From Lachnospiraceae bacterium AC2029 (GTDB lineage Bacteria; Bacillota; Clostridia; Lachnospirales; Lachnospiraceae), in the NCBI GenBank assembly GCA_000703065.1, contig JNLK01000001.1, positions 2,564,001-2,628,000 of the forward strand: a DNA stretch of 64,000 nt, in the 5' to 3' direction. The notes beneath the pieces were generated by a model. The model was not told the origin of the DNA, searched no databases, and saw only the letters and a list, made by a program, of their open reading frames with translations. The translations under genes were made by a program, and so were the position numbers. Below, in pieces: positions 24,109 to 34,510 of this stretch (position 1 is the stretch's first letter; the number at the start of each line of letters is the position of its first letter).

Positions 24109-25836
24109 TTAGGATCCGCTGACGAGCATATCATAGGTCACGCCGTACTTTTCGGCGATATCCTTTGCGTAGGAGGAGCCCTCCGGCTGCGCCAGGGCGA
24201 CCTTGAAGGAGCGTTTGCCGTCCTCGGTTCGCATGATCAGTGAAGCGGCTCCCGCACCGGTGCTTTCACGGGTAAGCTCGTCGGCATCCTCTCCCAGCTT
24301 GTGCATGTGGGTATTGTAGATCGTCCGCACTGCCCTGGTCAGAAGCGCCTTGACGGAATCCCTTGCGATATAGTAGCCTTCCTCAAATGAGGTTGTGGAG
24401 AAGGTCTCATTCAGAAGCAGAAGGCTTCTGCCGGTAGCTTCGGAGAACATCTCCTTGAAGCGGATGCATTCCTCCCCGAGTCTTCCCAGATTCATCGTCT
24501 TATCTTCGTCTGCAGGAAAATGTGTGTAAATACAGTCACAGGGAACATACCGGAAGCTTTCCGCCGGAACGAAGAGTCCTCCCTGTGCCAGAACGAACAA
24601 CTGTCCCACAGCCTGTGTGATGGTGGTCTTTCCGCCCCGGTTTGCACCTGTGAGGATGTAGACGGTGTGCTTCTCATCGAAGATAAGGTCGTTGGGCACG
24701 ATCTCACTGACATTTTCCATGTTCATGGCAAGCTTCAGATTGTAGAAGCCTTTTGCGGACATGGTAGTCTCGCCGGCATTTTCCGGCTGTGCCTCGCAGA
24801 ATACACAACCCTTATCCATCAGTTTGCTTATAAACTCCGCACATCGGATGTAATAGATAAACTCCGGTACCAGTCCGGATACATTTACGATGGCCACATC
24901 CGCGTACCTGGTAAGCGTGTCTCTCAACTTCTTCACAAGGGAGCCGAGCATTTTATTTACCACGGTATCCAGATAGTACGTGGAGCTGGATGTTACTGCA
25001 TCCGCTTTCGTATTCACCAGTGTGGAGTTGGCTCCGGAGAGAGCGTCGAAGACAGCCTTCCCCGAAAGTACGTCCACCTGATTCTTCATACGGCCGATGA
25101 CGCCGCTCTTTTCCTCCGTGTCGATGAGCTGATAATGCAGATCACCGTCCCAGTCTGCGGTATCACGGAGCTTGTCTTTTGCCGCGATGGCATCGGCGAA
25201 ATTGCTGACGATGCCCGACTTCTTAAAGGGCTTCTTATTGATGGAGACAAGACCGATGCTGACGGCTTCAAAGCGCTCGTTGACATTGATGCCGAGAGTG
25301 ACGCTCTGTACATCGGATGCACTCATTTTCAGATCGGCGATGTCCTTCTTCATTTCGGCAAAACAGGCATCCTCGTAAAGTCTCGAAATGTAGTCCCGCA
25401 GCCGGGTCAGCCCCTCGGACTGAATCCGCTCATCGGACAGGCAGTCCCGCAGGGTTTCTACGGTCTTGATATAACTGTCCAGGTCATCGAGACGACGAAA
25501 GAGATGTGACAGGCCCAGTTCCTCGTCGGAGGTTTTATGCATGGAGGAAAAATCCTTCATGAACTGAATCCTGTCGAACAGCTCCATCAGGGTCTTTCTG
25601 AGCTCCGGCAGCCGGAGAATATCCACGAAGATCTTTCGGCGGTATGCAGCGACATCTGCATCATCCGTCATCTGCGAAAGTACATTTGTGATCATACGGC
25701 GTTCTATGGCATCGTCTGATGTGGCATTGCAGAATGCCTCCAAACCGAGGTCATGCATCACCTGATCGGGAAGCCGATGGTATTTGACGTCTGTGTGAGC
25801 AGGCTGCATCAGACTGAATCCGGTATTTTTATCCAT
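24109..25836 (-). CDS. MutS-family ATPase lacking the mismatch-recognition domain
   Basis: The 575-residue protein has a MutS-type helical core and ABC ATPase: Walker A LTGANRGGKTTITQ, the glycine-rich region FVPAESFRYVPCDCIYTHFP, Walker B-like SLLLLNETFSTTS, and the final His in IYNTHMH. The N-terminal mismatch-binding (Phe-x-Glu) and connector domains of MutS1 and the Smr domain of MutS2 are absent. This is a MutS-like subfamily seen in Firmicutes with unknown role, perhaps recombination intermediate handling. AGGAGG precedes the ATG on the minus strand. Confidence 0.85.
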   Translation of the reverse strand: MDKNTGFSLMQPAHTDVKYHRLPDQVMHDLGLEAFCNATSDDAIERRMITNVLSQMTDDADVAAYRRKIFVDILRLPELRKTLMELFDRIQFMKDFSSMHKTSDEELGLSHLFRRLDDLDSYIKTVETLRDCLSDERIQSEGLTRLRDYISRLYEDACFAEMKKDIADLKMSASDVQSVTLGINVNERFEAVSIGLVSINKKPFKKSGIVSNFADAIAAKDKLRDTADWDGDLHYQLIDTEEKSGVIGRMKNQVDVLSGKAVFDALSGANSTLVNTKADAVTSSSTYYLDTVVNKMLGSLVKKLRDTLTRYADVAIVNVSGLVPEFIYYIRCAEFISKLMDKGCVFCEAQPENAGETTMSAKGFYNLKLAMNMENVSEIVPNDLIFDEKHTVYILTGANRGGKTTITQAVGQLFVLAQGGLFVPAESFRYVPCDCIYTHFPADEDKTMNLGRLGEECIRFKEMFSEATGRSLLLLNETFSTTSFEEGYYIARDSVKALLTRAVRTIYNTHMHKLGEDADELTRESTGAGAASLIMRTEDGKRSFKVALAQPEGSSYAKDIAEKYGVTYDMLVSGS

Positions 25837-25917
25837 GGTTCTCCTCCTGTTCCATACTTCGCACTGATTAACAGGTTAGCTGCGTACTCCGTTTTTCAGG
25901 CCGTGCTCCCAAGATGA

Positions 25918-26751
25918 TCACACCTTCTTCAGGGGAATACAGATATAGCTGACCGTATCGGCAGGGTTCTTCGCCGGCGGCAGATAGAATTCCAATGAAT
26001 AGTTGCCTGCCAAAGTGTAGTCCTTCAAAGAGGGAAGCCACTGGGTCCAGATCTCGGTGTTGACCTTCTGCATACTGTCGGGAAGAGGACCCTCGCATTT
26101 GAACAGGGCCCACAGTCCTCCCGGGATCTGATAGGCAGAGCAGCCTTCCGGGATATCCTGCCATGGCAGATACAGGTCGGCGATCCAGTAGTCAAAGTTT
26201 TTTCCGTCCATGTCGGTACATATACCGAACATTCCCTTTAAACCCTTCATGTCCGACATCCATTCGTTCCAGAACTTCGGGATTTCCCCGTAGCTTGTAT
26301 CGGCATCAAATCTCTTTTTAATACCCACAACAGTAAATGGTGCTTTTTCAACGATTTTGTAATCCAGCATAGTTCCGCCCTCCAATGTGATTTTGATATG
26401 CAGCGGAGCGAAGGACCGTAATTCAGCCCCTGCTTCTCTGGCCTGTGCAGGGGTGATGCCGTGAAAACGCTGGAAGGCTTTCGTAAAGCTGTCAGGAGAA
26501 TCATATCCGTACTTCATGGCAATGTCGATCACCTTACGATCGGAGCAGGACAGCTCCTGGGCTGCAAGTGTCATACGACGGGCTCGGATGTATTCTCCAA
26601 CGGTCATACCGCACATGGCACCGAAGATACGCTGATAATAGAACGAAGAAAGTGCGGCTTTCTTTGCAACCTCTTCGATGTTCAGCTCTTTCGTCAGATT
26701 TTGTTCCATATAGTCAACGGAATCCTGAAACCCTTCAATCCAGTCTTTCAT
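25918..26751 (-). CDS. AraC-family regulator with GyrI-like effector domain
   Basis: The 277-residue protein has two AraC HTH motifs at the N-terminus (IEEVAKKAALSSFYYQRIF and IDIAMKYGYDSPDSFTKAFQ), then a GyrI-like/SOUL-type small-molecule domain from about 125 (DYKIVEKAPFTVVGIKKRF). Rob/SoxS-like and BmrR-like regulators with this effector domain respond to hydrophobic compounds. The ATG at 26751 is preferred because GAGGTG lies 6 nt upstream. Target genes not evident. Confidence 0.85.
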   Translation of the reverse strand: MKDWIEGFQDSVDYMEQNLTKELNIEEVAKKAALSSFYYQRIFGAMCGMTVGEYIRARRMTLAAQELSCSDRKVIDIAMKYGYDSPDSFTKAFQRFHGITPAQAREAGAELRSFAPLHIKITLEGGTMLDYKIVEKAPFTVVGIKKRFDADTSYGEIPKFWNEWMSDMKGLKGMFGICTDMDGKNFDYWIADLYLPWQDIPEGCSAYQIPGGLWALFKCEGPLPDSMQKVNTEIWTQWLPSLKDYTLAGNYSLEFYLPPAKNPADTVSYICIPLKKV

Positions 26752-26920
26752 AACAGTCACCTCACTGGCGCTAATCTTATTATTTCACATCGGAACATTT
26801 TTCTCCCGACTTTTTCTGCACTCTTTGTCGGGGTCGATCTTATGGGTAAATTATATACTAAAAAGTCTTGCCTAGAAAGTCAATTGACGAGGTATAAGCA
26901 GAGTTTACATTGTTTTGGGG

Positions 26921-26949
26921 TTGAATAAGGTAATGATTCGGGTTATAAT
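26921..26949 (+). promoter_or_regulatory. Promoter of the DUF4143 ATPase gene
   Basis: TTGAAT (26921-26926), 17 bp, TATAAT (26944-26949). The start codon follows 53 nt later. Confidence 0.6.
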
Positions 26950-27002
26950 GTCTGTGAACAAAAAATGCATCCGGGTGCAAAAATAGTTCGGAGGTTCAAA
27001 GG

Positions 27003-28313
27003 GTGGAAATCAAAAGAGATCAATATCTGAATCAACTGATTCGAAAAAAAGACAATGGACGAGTTAAGATCATCACGGGTATACGACGTTGTGGGAAGTC
27101 CTTCCTGTTGTTCGAGCTGTTCAGGAAGTATCTCCGTGAAGAGGGTGTTGCGGATAGTCAGATCATAGAAGTGCAGCTGGATGAGATAGACAACATCAAG
27201 TACAGAAATCCGTTTGCACTCAACGATCACATCAAACAACAGATTGTGGATAATGGACAACGATACTATGTGATGATCGATGAGGTTCAGTTATGCGCTG
27301 AGATTCCAAATCCGTATGTTGACGATCCTGATGAGAAAGTAACATTTATAGATACGGTACTGGGTTTAATGAAAATGAAAAATGTGGACATCTATGTAAC
27401 GGGAAGCAATTCGAAAATGCTCTCCCAGGAAGTTCTAACCCAGTTCCGTGACAGAGGTGATGAAATACATTTGCAGCCATTGTCATTTGCTGAGTTTAAG
27501 TCGTGCTATCCCGATCAGGAACATGCATGGAGGGATTACTGCATATATGGTGGGATGCCATATGTATTACAGTTGGAAACCAGGGAAGAGAAAAGCCGAT
27601 ATCTAAAGGAACTGTTTGAAGAAACATACCTGAGGGATATTGTGGAACGAAAAGATGTCCGAAATGATCAGGAGATCCTTGAAGTGCTTTTGGATTTTAT
27701 CTCTTCCGCGATTGGTTCACTTACAAATCCGTCGAAACTGGAGAACCGATTTTTAACGGAGAAGAAGATGAACGTATCGCATACAACGATATCGAAGTAC
27801 CTCGGTTATTTTAAAGAAGCATATATAATCGATAGTGCTAAGCGATATGATGTAAAAGGCGCCGCTTATTTCGACACTCCGCTGAAATATTATTTTTCGG
27901 ATATCGGGCTTAGGAATGCAAGGCTTAATTTCCGGCAGGTAGAAGAGAGCCACATCATGGAAAATGTACTCTATAATGATCTTGTTCGGAGAGGGTACAA
28001 CGTAGATGTGGGTGTGGTAGGGTATTCAAAGAAAGAAAAGGACCATACTGGAAAAGTCAAGTCTGTTCGTGTTCAGTTGGAGGTTGATTTCGTGGTAAAC
28101 CGGGGAGATCAACGTTACTACATTCAGTCCGCACTGAATATTGATTCTCAGGAGAAGCAGGAACAGGAGACAAACTCTCTAAAAAGAATAGATGATTCTT
28201 TTAGAAAGATTGTTGTTGTCAAGGATGATATTATTCCGTGGCATGATGAACGAGGTATTCTTTACATTGGTGTACAGGAATTCCTGTTAAATGAAAATGC
28301 CATCGATATGTGA
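27003..28313 (+). CDS. AAA ATPase with DUF4143 nuclease-like C-terminal domain
   Basis: The 436-residue protein begins with P-loop VKIITGIRRCGKSFLLFEL, Walker B YYVMIDEVQLC and the sensor VYVTGSNSKML, then a winged helix and the DUF4143 domain containing LEVDFVVNR, which resembles a restriction-endonuclease-like core. Such proteins are common, scattered accessory ATPases of unknown function. GTG start with GGAGG 8 nt upstream. The gene has lower GC than its neighbours, as is usual for this mobile family. Confidence 0.85.
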   Translation: MEIKRDQYLNQLIRKKDNGRVKIITGIRRCGKSFLLFELFRKYLREEGVADSQIIEVQLDEIDNIKYRNPFALNDHIKQQIVDNGQRYYVMIDEVQLCAEIPNPYVDDPDEKVTFIDTVLGLMKMKNVDIYVTGSNSKMLSQEVLTQFRDRGDEIHLQPLSFAEFKSCYPDQEHAWRDYCIYGGMPYVLQLETREEKSRYLKELFEETYLRDIVERKDVRNDQEILEVLLDFISSAIGSLTNPSKLENRFLTEKKMNVSHTTISKYLGYFKEAYIIDSAKRYDVKGAAYFDTPLKYYFSDIGLRNARLNFRQVEESHIMENVLYNDLVRRGYNVDVGVVGYSKKEKDHTGKVKSVRVQLEVDFVVNRGDQRYYIQSALNIDSQEKQEQETNSLKRIDDSFRKIVVVKDDIIPWHDERGILYIGVQEFLLNENAIDM

Positions 28314-28331
28314 ACCAAAACATGGTGCGTA

Positions 28332-29462
28332 TCATTTGCCTGCATCCGGCCACTCCAGGGTAAAGCTGTCCTGTGTGACGCTGAGACGCACCTTCTCGCC
28401 CATAAGTAAGGGGTAGTTATTCTCCCCGTGGCCTGCGGGAAATCCATATGCAATGGGGACATCCAGATCCTTCAGGAACTGCCGGTAGACCATATCATAA
28501 ACGCCACGGAACTGACCACCTCTGGAATCCCCTGTATAATCGCCGGGTTCCGGATCCGTGTCGGTCCATTCTCCCAAAATGATCCCGGATGCATGATCCA
28601 GAACACCGCTGTTCTTAAGAACCGTCATACTGTAATGTACCTGGTGATAATCGCATTCGCAGTCCTCGAGGAACAGGATGTACGGCTGATCCAGTTTCGT
28701 GCTGTCATATTCGGTACTCACCACGGTGGTCATGATCGTCAGATTTCCGCCAACCAGGATTCCCTCTGCGGTTCCCTGTTTGTCATATTCACTGCCGGCA
28801 CATTTATAGGTCGGGATCTCTCCCTGGAGCATCTTTTTTTCTACATCTACGCACTCCGCCGGAAGATCGGTAAAAGCGGCGCTCATGGATGCATGTATGG
28901 AAGAAACTCCTGCTCTGGTCCAGGTGGAATGACAGGCTGTGATGTCACTGAATCCGATGATCGTTTTTTTCGCTTCTGTGATAAGCTTCCGGTCTATCAC
29001 TTCCATAACCTCACAGGATGCATACCCGCCCCGCACGCAGAAAACCGCTTTGATCTCGGGATCGGAGAGAGCCCATTCCAGGTCCTCGCGGCAGTTATCC
29101 AATGTACGATCCACCGTACAGACATATTTACCCTCTACCGGAACATAACCCCATTTCTTTAGGCCGTCGATCGTGGCATCCGCCTGGGCTCTGGTAGGAA
29201 GAGATGACGGGGAGATCACCGCCACTTTATCTCCGGCTTTCAGAAAGCAGGATGCATCAGCTCCCGTAAATTGATTATATCCGGTCACTTCGATGGGGGT
29301 ATCCACTCCTTCCGAGAACAGGTGATCCTCTTCAGCGGCCTGCGTATCCGCAGGCTCTGTCGTAGCTTCTTCTTTTTTCACGCATCCGGAAAGCATGCTG
29401 CAGATCAGCATGGCTGAAACAGTGATTGTCAGCATCCGTCTGAATTTCATTTTCATTCGCAT
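28332..29462 (-). CDS. S66-family LD-carboxypeptidase-like lipoprotein
   Basis: The 376-residue protein has a lipoprotein signal (MLICSMLSGC, Cys near 27) and the S66/MccF fold: KAGDKVAVISPSS at the N-lobe, nucleophile Ser in IIGFSDITACHS, Glu in LFLEDCEC and His in FPAGHGENNYPLLMG. Family members cut L,D bonds of muropeptides or release modified peptides such as microcin C. Membrane anchoring on the outside suggests cell wall recycling. The start is one of three close ATGs. Confidence 0.85.
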   Translation of the reverse strand: MRMKMKFRRMLTITVSAMLICSMLSGCVKKEEATTEPADTQAAEEDHLFSEGVDTPIEVTGYNQFTGADASCFLKAGDKVAVISPSSLPTRAQADATIDGLKKWGYVPVEGKYVCTVDRTLDNCREDLEWALSDPEIKAVFCVRGGYASCEVMEVIDRKLITEAKKTIIGFSDITACHSTWTRAGVSSIHASMSAAFTDLPAECVDVEKKMLQGEIPTYKCAGSEYDKQGTAEGILVGGNLTIMTTVVSTEYDSTKLDQPYILFLEDCECDYHQVHYSMTVLKNSGVLDHASGIILGEWTDTDPEPGDYTGDSRGGQFRGVYDMVYRQFLKDLDVPIAYGFPAGHGENNYPLLMGEKVRLSVTQDSFTLEWPDAGK

Positions 29463-29524
29463 TATCCCACACCCGCTTTCGTTATTCGAATTAACCCCTC
29501 ACTTTGTTCGGAATCATGGGTCAA

Positions 29525-29794
29525 CCCATGACTATTGTGCCATGATTTCGTTTCACGAAATCATGCTCGGACGCTTTGCGTCCGCGGCTGTGCTTCGCAC
29601 AGCGCCCCCTGCTCTTCGAGCAGGGTCACGGGGCCCACCCGCTTCGCGGGCACCCATGACTATTGTGCCATGATTTCGTTTCACGAAATCATGCTCGGAC
29701 GCTTTGCGTCCGCGGCTGTGCTTCGCACAGCGCCCCCTGCTCTTCGAGCAGGGTCACGGGGCCCACCCGCTTCGCGGGCACCCATGACTATTGT
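29525..29794. repeat. Tandem 128-bp hairpin-array repeat (two identical units plus 14 bp)
   Basis: Units 29525-29652 and 29653-29780 are identical, and 29781-29794 starts a third. Each unit is a string of five hairpins: CATGATTTCG/CGAAATCATG, CGGACGC/GCGTCCG, GCTGTGC/GCACAGC, CCTGCTC/GAGCAGG and CCCGC/GCGGG, mostly with TTC or TTT loops. Nothing coding is apparent, although frames stay open by chance. The first hairpin recurs, with a changed loop, inside a tRNA gene at 44498-44521. It separates the S66 peptidase gene (-) from the hybrid kinase promoter. Confidence 0.9.
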
Positions 29795-29839
29795 ATCATA
29801 TTTCTTTTATTCAGAGCAGCACTTCTTTGGAGACTGTAC

Positions 29840-29868
29840 TTCACATTGGTGTGGGTTCACAGTATAAT
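29840..29868 (+). promoter_or_regulatory. Promoter of the hybrid histidine kinase gene
   Basis: TTCACA (29840-29845), 17 bp, TATAAT (29863-29868), 48 bp before the start codon and 45 bp after the hairpin repeat. Confidence 0.6.
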
Positions 29869-29916
29869 ATACCTATGGGGCGATATAAGGCATTTTGAAG
29901 AGAGAAGGTGTATAAC

Positions 29917-32900
29917 GTGAAGTCGATCAGAGCCAAAATTTCAGTTATTACTATAAGTGCGATCATCATTACCATGATAATTGCGGCCGTTTTTGGCGTG
30001 GTGGCCATCCGAAATATCAGTACCAACAGCTCCCGGCAGATGCTGCGTCTGCTCTGTGAGGCGGGGCAGAAGAATCTGGATACAAGCCTGATCAGTGTGG
30101 AAAAGGATGTGGAGTCGATCTCCGCCTATGTTGAGGAAGACCTGAAGGGACTTGATGACAGGGAGCTTCAGGAACATCTTGACCGGATAAGTGCCTTTTT
30201 CAGAAAAGTCCTGAACAAAACGCACGGTATCCTGACATATTACTACAGGATCGATCCGTCGGTTTCATCCGAGGTGAAGGGATTCTGGTATGTTAAATCG
30301 GAGAGCGGAGGCTTTCAGGAGCATGAGGTGACTGATATCACCATGTATGATACGAATGATACCTCCCAGCTGGTATGGTTTACCGTCCCCAAGGCGACCG
30401 GTAAGCCTGTCTGGCTTCCGCCCTATATAACGGATAACCTGGGTGCCAGAGTTATTTCCTATAATACGCCGGTCTATCTGAACGGACAGTTCGTGGGTGT
30501 GATCGGTATTGAGCTTGATTATTCTTTTATGGCTGAGATGGTGGATAATATCAAGCTTTATGAGAACGGATATGCATTCATTAATGATGATAAGGGAACG
30601 ATCATCTATCATCCGAAAATGGATGTGCCGACCATGGAGAAGCTGCCTGATGCTCCGGAGGGAATCACGGAGAGGGGTGATATCATCCATTACAACTACG
30701 AAGGAGTCGATAAAATAGCAGTCAGTCTTCCTCTGGTGAACGGGGACTGCCTGAATGTATCTGTTCCGGTAAATGAGATCAATGCCGACATGAATAAATG
30801 GGTCAATATGATCATCATCGCCTTCTGTGTTCTTTTGGCAGCGTTCATTGTCTTTATTATCAGGTTCACCGGAAGGATCACAAAACCCCTGAAGGAACTT
30901 ACCCGTGTGGCGAAGCAGATCGATGAAGGTAATTACGATTCTCAGCTTCACTATGACGGGGATGACGAGATCGGAAAACTCACGGGGACCGTCAACAACC
31001 TGTCATCACATCTTAAAACGTACATTTCCGAACTCAACGATCTGACAAAACAGCTTACCACACAGAACGAATCACTTAGTTCACTGCTGGACAACATGCC
31101 GGCAATGAGCTTCTCCAAGGATGTGGAAACGGGAGTATATCGGGCCTGCAATCAGACATTTGCAGACTATGCAAATCTATCGAGTCCGGAGGATGCGGTC
31201 GGGCTGACCGACGCAGAGATGTTTGATCCCGTAACCGCCGAACATTTCTCCGAGACGGATCGTAAAACCCTCTCCATGGATGAACCCTTCATATATTTTG
31301 AGGAGGTGCTGGATGCCGGAGGAAGGCCCAGGCAGTTCCAGACCACAAAGATCAAATATACCAATCCGAACGGAAGAGTGTGTATTCTGGGTGTTTGCAC
31401 CGATATAACGGATACCCGGGCCAGGAATCAGGCGGACAGTATGATCACGGCAATGGCTGCGGACTACCGTTGTGTCTATTATATCAATCTTGATAAAAAT
31501 GACGGCGTATGCTACCGCAATGATCCGGGAGATCCCGATCTGACGCCCTCGGGAGTTCATTTTCAGTATATGGACAGGGCGAAATGGTATGCTGAGAACT
31601 ACGTTACCGAATTATACAGGGACGGTTTCCTGGAGTTTGTCGATCCGGACAATATCAGGGAGCGCCTTTCCACGGAGCCCATCATAGCTTACCGTTATCT
31701 GGCCAGGAAGGGTGAGCATGAATATTATGAAATGATACGTGTGGCCGGCGTTCGCCGTGCAGAGGAAAGAGACGATCATATGGTTCATGCGATCGGACTC
31801 GGCCTTACGGAGATCGATGCCGAGATGCGTGAGACCATGTCGAAGAATGACGCACTGGTCGAAGCTCTGACCCTGGCGGAAGAGGCAAATAAGGCGAAGA
31901 CCGCATTCCTTTCCAACATGAGCCATGAGATCCGTACGCCGATGAATGCGATCATCGGACTGGATACGCTTGCGCTGCATGATGAAACGATTTCGGAGCA
32001 TACCCGGGATTATCTGGAGAAGATCGGAGGAAGCGCCCGTCATCTGCTTGCCCTGATCAACGATATTCTGGACATGAGCCGTATCGAGTCCGGCCGACTG
32101 GTTCTCAAAAAAGAAGAGTTTTACTTCAGCGCCATGCTGGAGCAGATCAATTCCATGGTGTCATCACAGTGTTCTGATAAGGGACTTTATTACGAATGCC
32201 GGATGCTGAGCCGTGTGGATGAATACTATATCGGTGATGACATGAAGCTGAAGGAAGTGATCATCAATATCCTTTCGAATGCTGTAAAGTTCACGGATGC
32301 ACCGGGCAATATCACCATGACAGTTGAAAAGACGGCCGAATATGAAGAGCAGTCCACATTGAAGTTCTGCATTAAGGATACCGGCATCGGAATGAGTAAG
32401 GAGTATATCCCCCGGATATTTGAACCGTTCTCACAGGAGGACGGAAGTACGAAGAATAAATATGGCAGTACCGGTCTTGGTATGGCGATAACAAAAAATA
32501 TCGTTGAAATGATGAACGGTACCATCAGTGTGGAATCAAAGAAGGGTGTCGGAACCGAGTTTACTGTGGTGGTCACCCTCAGAAATTCCCTGCGCAAAGA
32601 TTCCAACAAGGAAAATCTCCTTGATCTGAACCAGCTGAGAGCTCTGATCGTTGATGATGAGGAAATTCCGGCGGAGCACGCACGAATGGTGCTGGACGAG
32701 GTAGGGATCAGGGCAGATGTCTGCATGAGCGGTGAGGATGCGCTCCGAATGATGGAGGTACAGCATCTGAAGCAGGAACCCTATAATCTGGTATTGCTGG
32801 ACTGGAAGATGCCGGATAAGGATGGTGTCGATACTGCGAAGGAAATCAGGGAGCTTTATGATAATGAGACAACGATCATTATCCTGACGGCATATAACTG

Positions 32901-33450
32901 GGATGAGATCATGGATAAGGCTCTTTCCTCAGGCGTTGACGGATTTATCTCCAAGCCGTTATTTGCTTCTAATGTGATGACGGAATTTGAAAGAATCGCC
33001 AACCGCAACAATCTGAACCTCTTCAAGGAGAAGCAGCGTGCGGATCTGGCGGGTCGACGTGTCCTTGTGGTTGAAGACATTGAAATGAATGCCGAGATCA
33101 TTATGGATGTTCTTGAAATGGAAGAAGTGGAATCGGATCACGCCGAGAATGGAAAGATAGCCGTGGAGATGTTTGAAAGCAGTGAGCCGGGAACCTATGC
33201 AGCCATCCTGATGGATATCCGAATGCCTGTTATGGACGGCTTGGAAGCAACGACGGCGATACGTGCATTGAACAGGAAGGACTCAAAGACGATCCCGATC
33301 ATTGCGCTGACGGCCAACGCCTTTGATGAAGATGTGCAGAGATCGCTGCAGGCCGGAATGAATGCGCATCTATCCAAGCCTGTTGAACCGGATCAGCTGT
33401 ATCAGACTCTGGGAGAACTGATCTATGAAGCGGAGCAGGAAACCGGATGA
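29917..33450 (+). CDS. Hybrid sensor histidine kinase (dCache-HAMP-PAS-HisKA-HATPase-REC-REC)
   Basis: The 1177-residue protein has an N-terminal membrane helix, an extracellular double-Cache ligand domain (about 40-295; [23 protein letters not shown]), a second helix, HAMP, one clear PAS (about 385-500) and a second PAS-like region. HisKA has [16 protein letters not shown]; HATPase has N, G1 (DTGIGM) and G2 boxes. Two receivers follow: the first with [11 protein letters not shown], the second with [11 protein letters not shown] and KPVEP. No output domain is attached, so it is a phosphorelay or an end-point scaffold. GTG 29917 is chosen with AGAAGG 8 nt upstream. Confidence 0.9.
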   Translation: MKSIRAKISVITISAIIITMIIAAVFGVVAIRNISTNSSRQMLRLLCEAGQKNLDTSLISVEKDVESISAYVEEDLKGLDDRELQEHLDRISAFFRKVLNKTHGILTYYYRIDPSVSSEVKGFWYVKSESGGFQEHEVTDITMYDTNDTSQLVWFTVPKATGKPVWLPPYITDNLGARVISYNTPVYLNGQFVGVIGIELDYSFMAEMVDNIKLYENGYAFINDDKGTIIYHPKMDVPTMEKLPDAPEGITERGDIIHYNYEGVDKIAVSLPLVNGDCLNVSVPVNEINADMNKWVNMIIIAFCVLLAAFIVFIIRFTGRITKPLKELTRVAKQIDEGNYDSQLHYDGDDEIGKLTGTVNNLSSHLKTYISELNDLTKQLTTQNESLSSLLDNMPAMSFSKDVETGVYRACNQTFADYANLSSPEDAVGLTDAEMFDPVTAEHFSETDRKTLSMDEPFIYFEEVLDAGGRPRQFQTTKIKYTNPNGRVCILGVCTDITDTRARNQADSMITAMAADYRCVYYINLDKNDGVCYRNDPGDPDLTPSGVHFQYMDRAKWYAENYVTELYRDGFLEFVDPDNIRERLSTEPIIAYRYLARKGEHEYYEMIRVAGVRRAEERDDHMVHAIGLGLTEIDAEMRETMSKNDALVEALTLAEEANKAKTAFLSNMSHEIRTPMNAIIGLDTLALHDETISEHTRDYLEKIGGSARHLLALINDILDMSRIESGRLVLKKEEFYFSAMLEQINSMVSSQCSDKGLYYECRMLSRVDEYYIGDDMKLKEVIINILSNAVKFTDAPGNITMTVEKTAEYEEQSTLKFCIKDTGIGMSKEYIPRIFEPFSQEDGSTKNKYGSTGLGMAITKNIVEMMNGTISVESKKGVGTEFTVVVTLRNSLRKDSNKENLLDLNQLRALIVDDEEIPAEHARMVLDEVGIRADVCMSGEDALRMMEVQHLKQEPYNLVLLDWKMPDKDGVDTAKEIRELYDNETTIIILTAYNWDEIMDKALSSGVDGFISKPLFASNVMTEFERIANRNNLNLFKEKQRADLAGRRVLVVEDIEMNAEIIMDVLEMEEVESDHAENGKIAVEMFESSEPGTYAAILMDIRMPVMDGLEATTAIRALNRKDSKTIPIIALTANAFDEDVQRSLQAGMNAHLSKPVEPDQLYQTLGELIYEAEQETG

Positions 33451-33479
33451 AGTCCGGATAAACAAAGGAGAACTGTTTA

Positions 33480-34358
33480 ATGCACTTTGTTGATGCAAAA
33501 GGGATTCTGACCGGTAAGGGCGGATACTTCGGAATGAATATCTACCGTGGATGTACCCACGGCTGTATATACTGTGACAGCAGAAGCAGGTGTTATCAGT
33601 TCACACATCCCTTTGAGGATATTGAGGTGAAGCAGAATGCACCGGAGCTGTTGGAACGGGCGCTGAGGTCGAAAAGAAAAAAGTGCATGATCGGAACGGG
33701 TGCAATGTCGGATCCGTATATGCATTGTGAAGAAGATTTACGGTTGACGAGGCGATGCCTGGAGATCATCCGGAAATATGGCTTTGGGGTTGCGATTCAG
33801 ACTAAATCCGACCGGATCCTTCGGGATCTCGATCTGCTGTCGGAGATCAACGAGTCTGCAAAATGCGTGGTGCAGATGACGCTTACAACCTATGATGATG
33901 ACCTGTGCCGGATCCTGGAGCCGAATGTCTGTAATACAAAGCGCAGGATCGAGGTTCTGGAAGAAATGCAGAGAAGAGGCATTCCGACGATCGTCTGGAT
34001 CACGCCCATTCTGCCGTTTATCAATGATACGGAGGAGAATATCACCGCCATTCTGAATGAGTGTGTCAGAGTCGGTGTAAAGGGTATTATCGATTTCGGC
34101 ATGGGTCTTACACTTCGGGAGGGTGATCGGGAATACTATTACGCTGCACTGGACAGACATTTTCCGGGAATGAAGGATCGGTACATAAAGAGGTATGGAA
34201 ATGCGTATGAACTGCCAAGTCCGAACTCAAAGGGCTTGATGGAGGTGTTCCGGAGAATCTGTAAGGAGAATGGGATCCTGTCGACCCCGGATGAGTGTTT
34301 CAGATTTATGGGAGAGTTGCCGGAGAAGTATCCGCAGATGAGCATATTCGATCTGTAA
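33480..34358 (+). CDS. Radical SAM protein, SPL (spore photoproduct lyase)-like
   Basis: The 292-residue enzyme has the cluster motif RGCTHGCIYCDSRS (CxxxCxxC) at about residue 24, followed by GTGAMSDPYMHCEED and a TIM-barrel with IQTKSDRILRDLDLL and WITPILPFINDTEEN. This is the SPL-like radical SAM family that is widespread, often as a DNA-repair-like or uncharacterised enzyme. A true SplB is unlikely, since it lacks the SplB C-terminal layout. AAAGGAG 9 nt before ATG; 29 bp after the hybrid kinase gene. Confidence 0.85.
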   Translation: MHFVDAKGILTGKGGYFGMNIYRGCTHGCIYCDSRSRCYQFTHPFEDIEVKQNAPELLERALRSKRKKCMIGTGAMSDPYMHCEEDLRLTRRCLEIIRKYGFGVAIQTKSDRILRDLDLLSEINESAKCVVQMTLTTYDDDLCRILEPNVCNTKRRIEVLEEMQRRGIPTIVWITPILPFINDTEENITAILNECVRVGVKGIIDFGMGLTLREGDREYYYAALDRHFPGMKDRYIKRYGNAYELPSPNSKGLMEVFRRICKENGILSTPDECFRFMGELPEKYPQMSIFDL

Positions 34359-34410
34359 AGCAAAGGAGAATGATATCCCTTTCCTGGCGGTTTCCGCTTA
34401 AAATTACAAC

Positions 34411-34489
34411 TTGAAGTTATTGAAGTTTGTTTGAAGTGACTTTGAAGTTGACTTTGAAGTTGCATTGAAGTAAGATTGAAGTACTTCAA
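34411..34489 (+). promoter_or_regulatory. Seven TTGAAGT direct repeats and one inverted copy upstream of the AlbA_2 gene
   Basis: TTGAAGT begins at 34411, 34420, 34431, 34442, 34454, 34465 and 34476, so the copies face the same side of the helix with about 11-bp spacing. The last forms a palindrome, TTGAAGTACTTCAA, with an inverted copy at 34483-34489. GAAGGAGG and the GTG start follow at once. The array is best read as a cooperative operator, probably for the winged-helix-bearing product of the gene itself. No separate -35/-10 is visible in it. Confidence 0.8.
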
Positions 34490-34510
34490 AGAAGAAGGAG
34501 GAAAATCGCC

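Noticed and set aside
29525-29794. CRISPR array
   Set aside because: The units are 128 bp, adjacent and identical throughout, so there are no spacers, and no cas gene is nearby.
29535-29920. Short repeated proteins encoded by the hairpin repeat
   Set aside because: The frames exist only because the 128-bp unit lacks stops; there is no ribosome site and the peptides are low-complexity readings of hairpins.
34411-34489. Plasmid-type replication origin with iterons
   Set aside because: The repeats resemble iterons, but no Rep gene, DnaA box or AT-rich melting region was seen, and they lie directly before a regulator gene.
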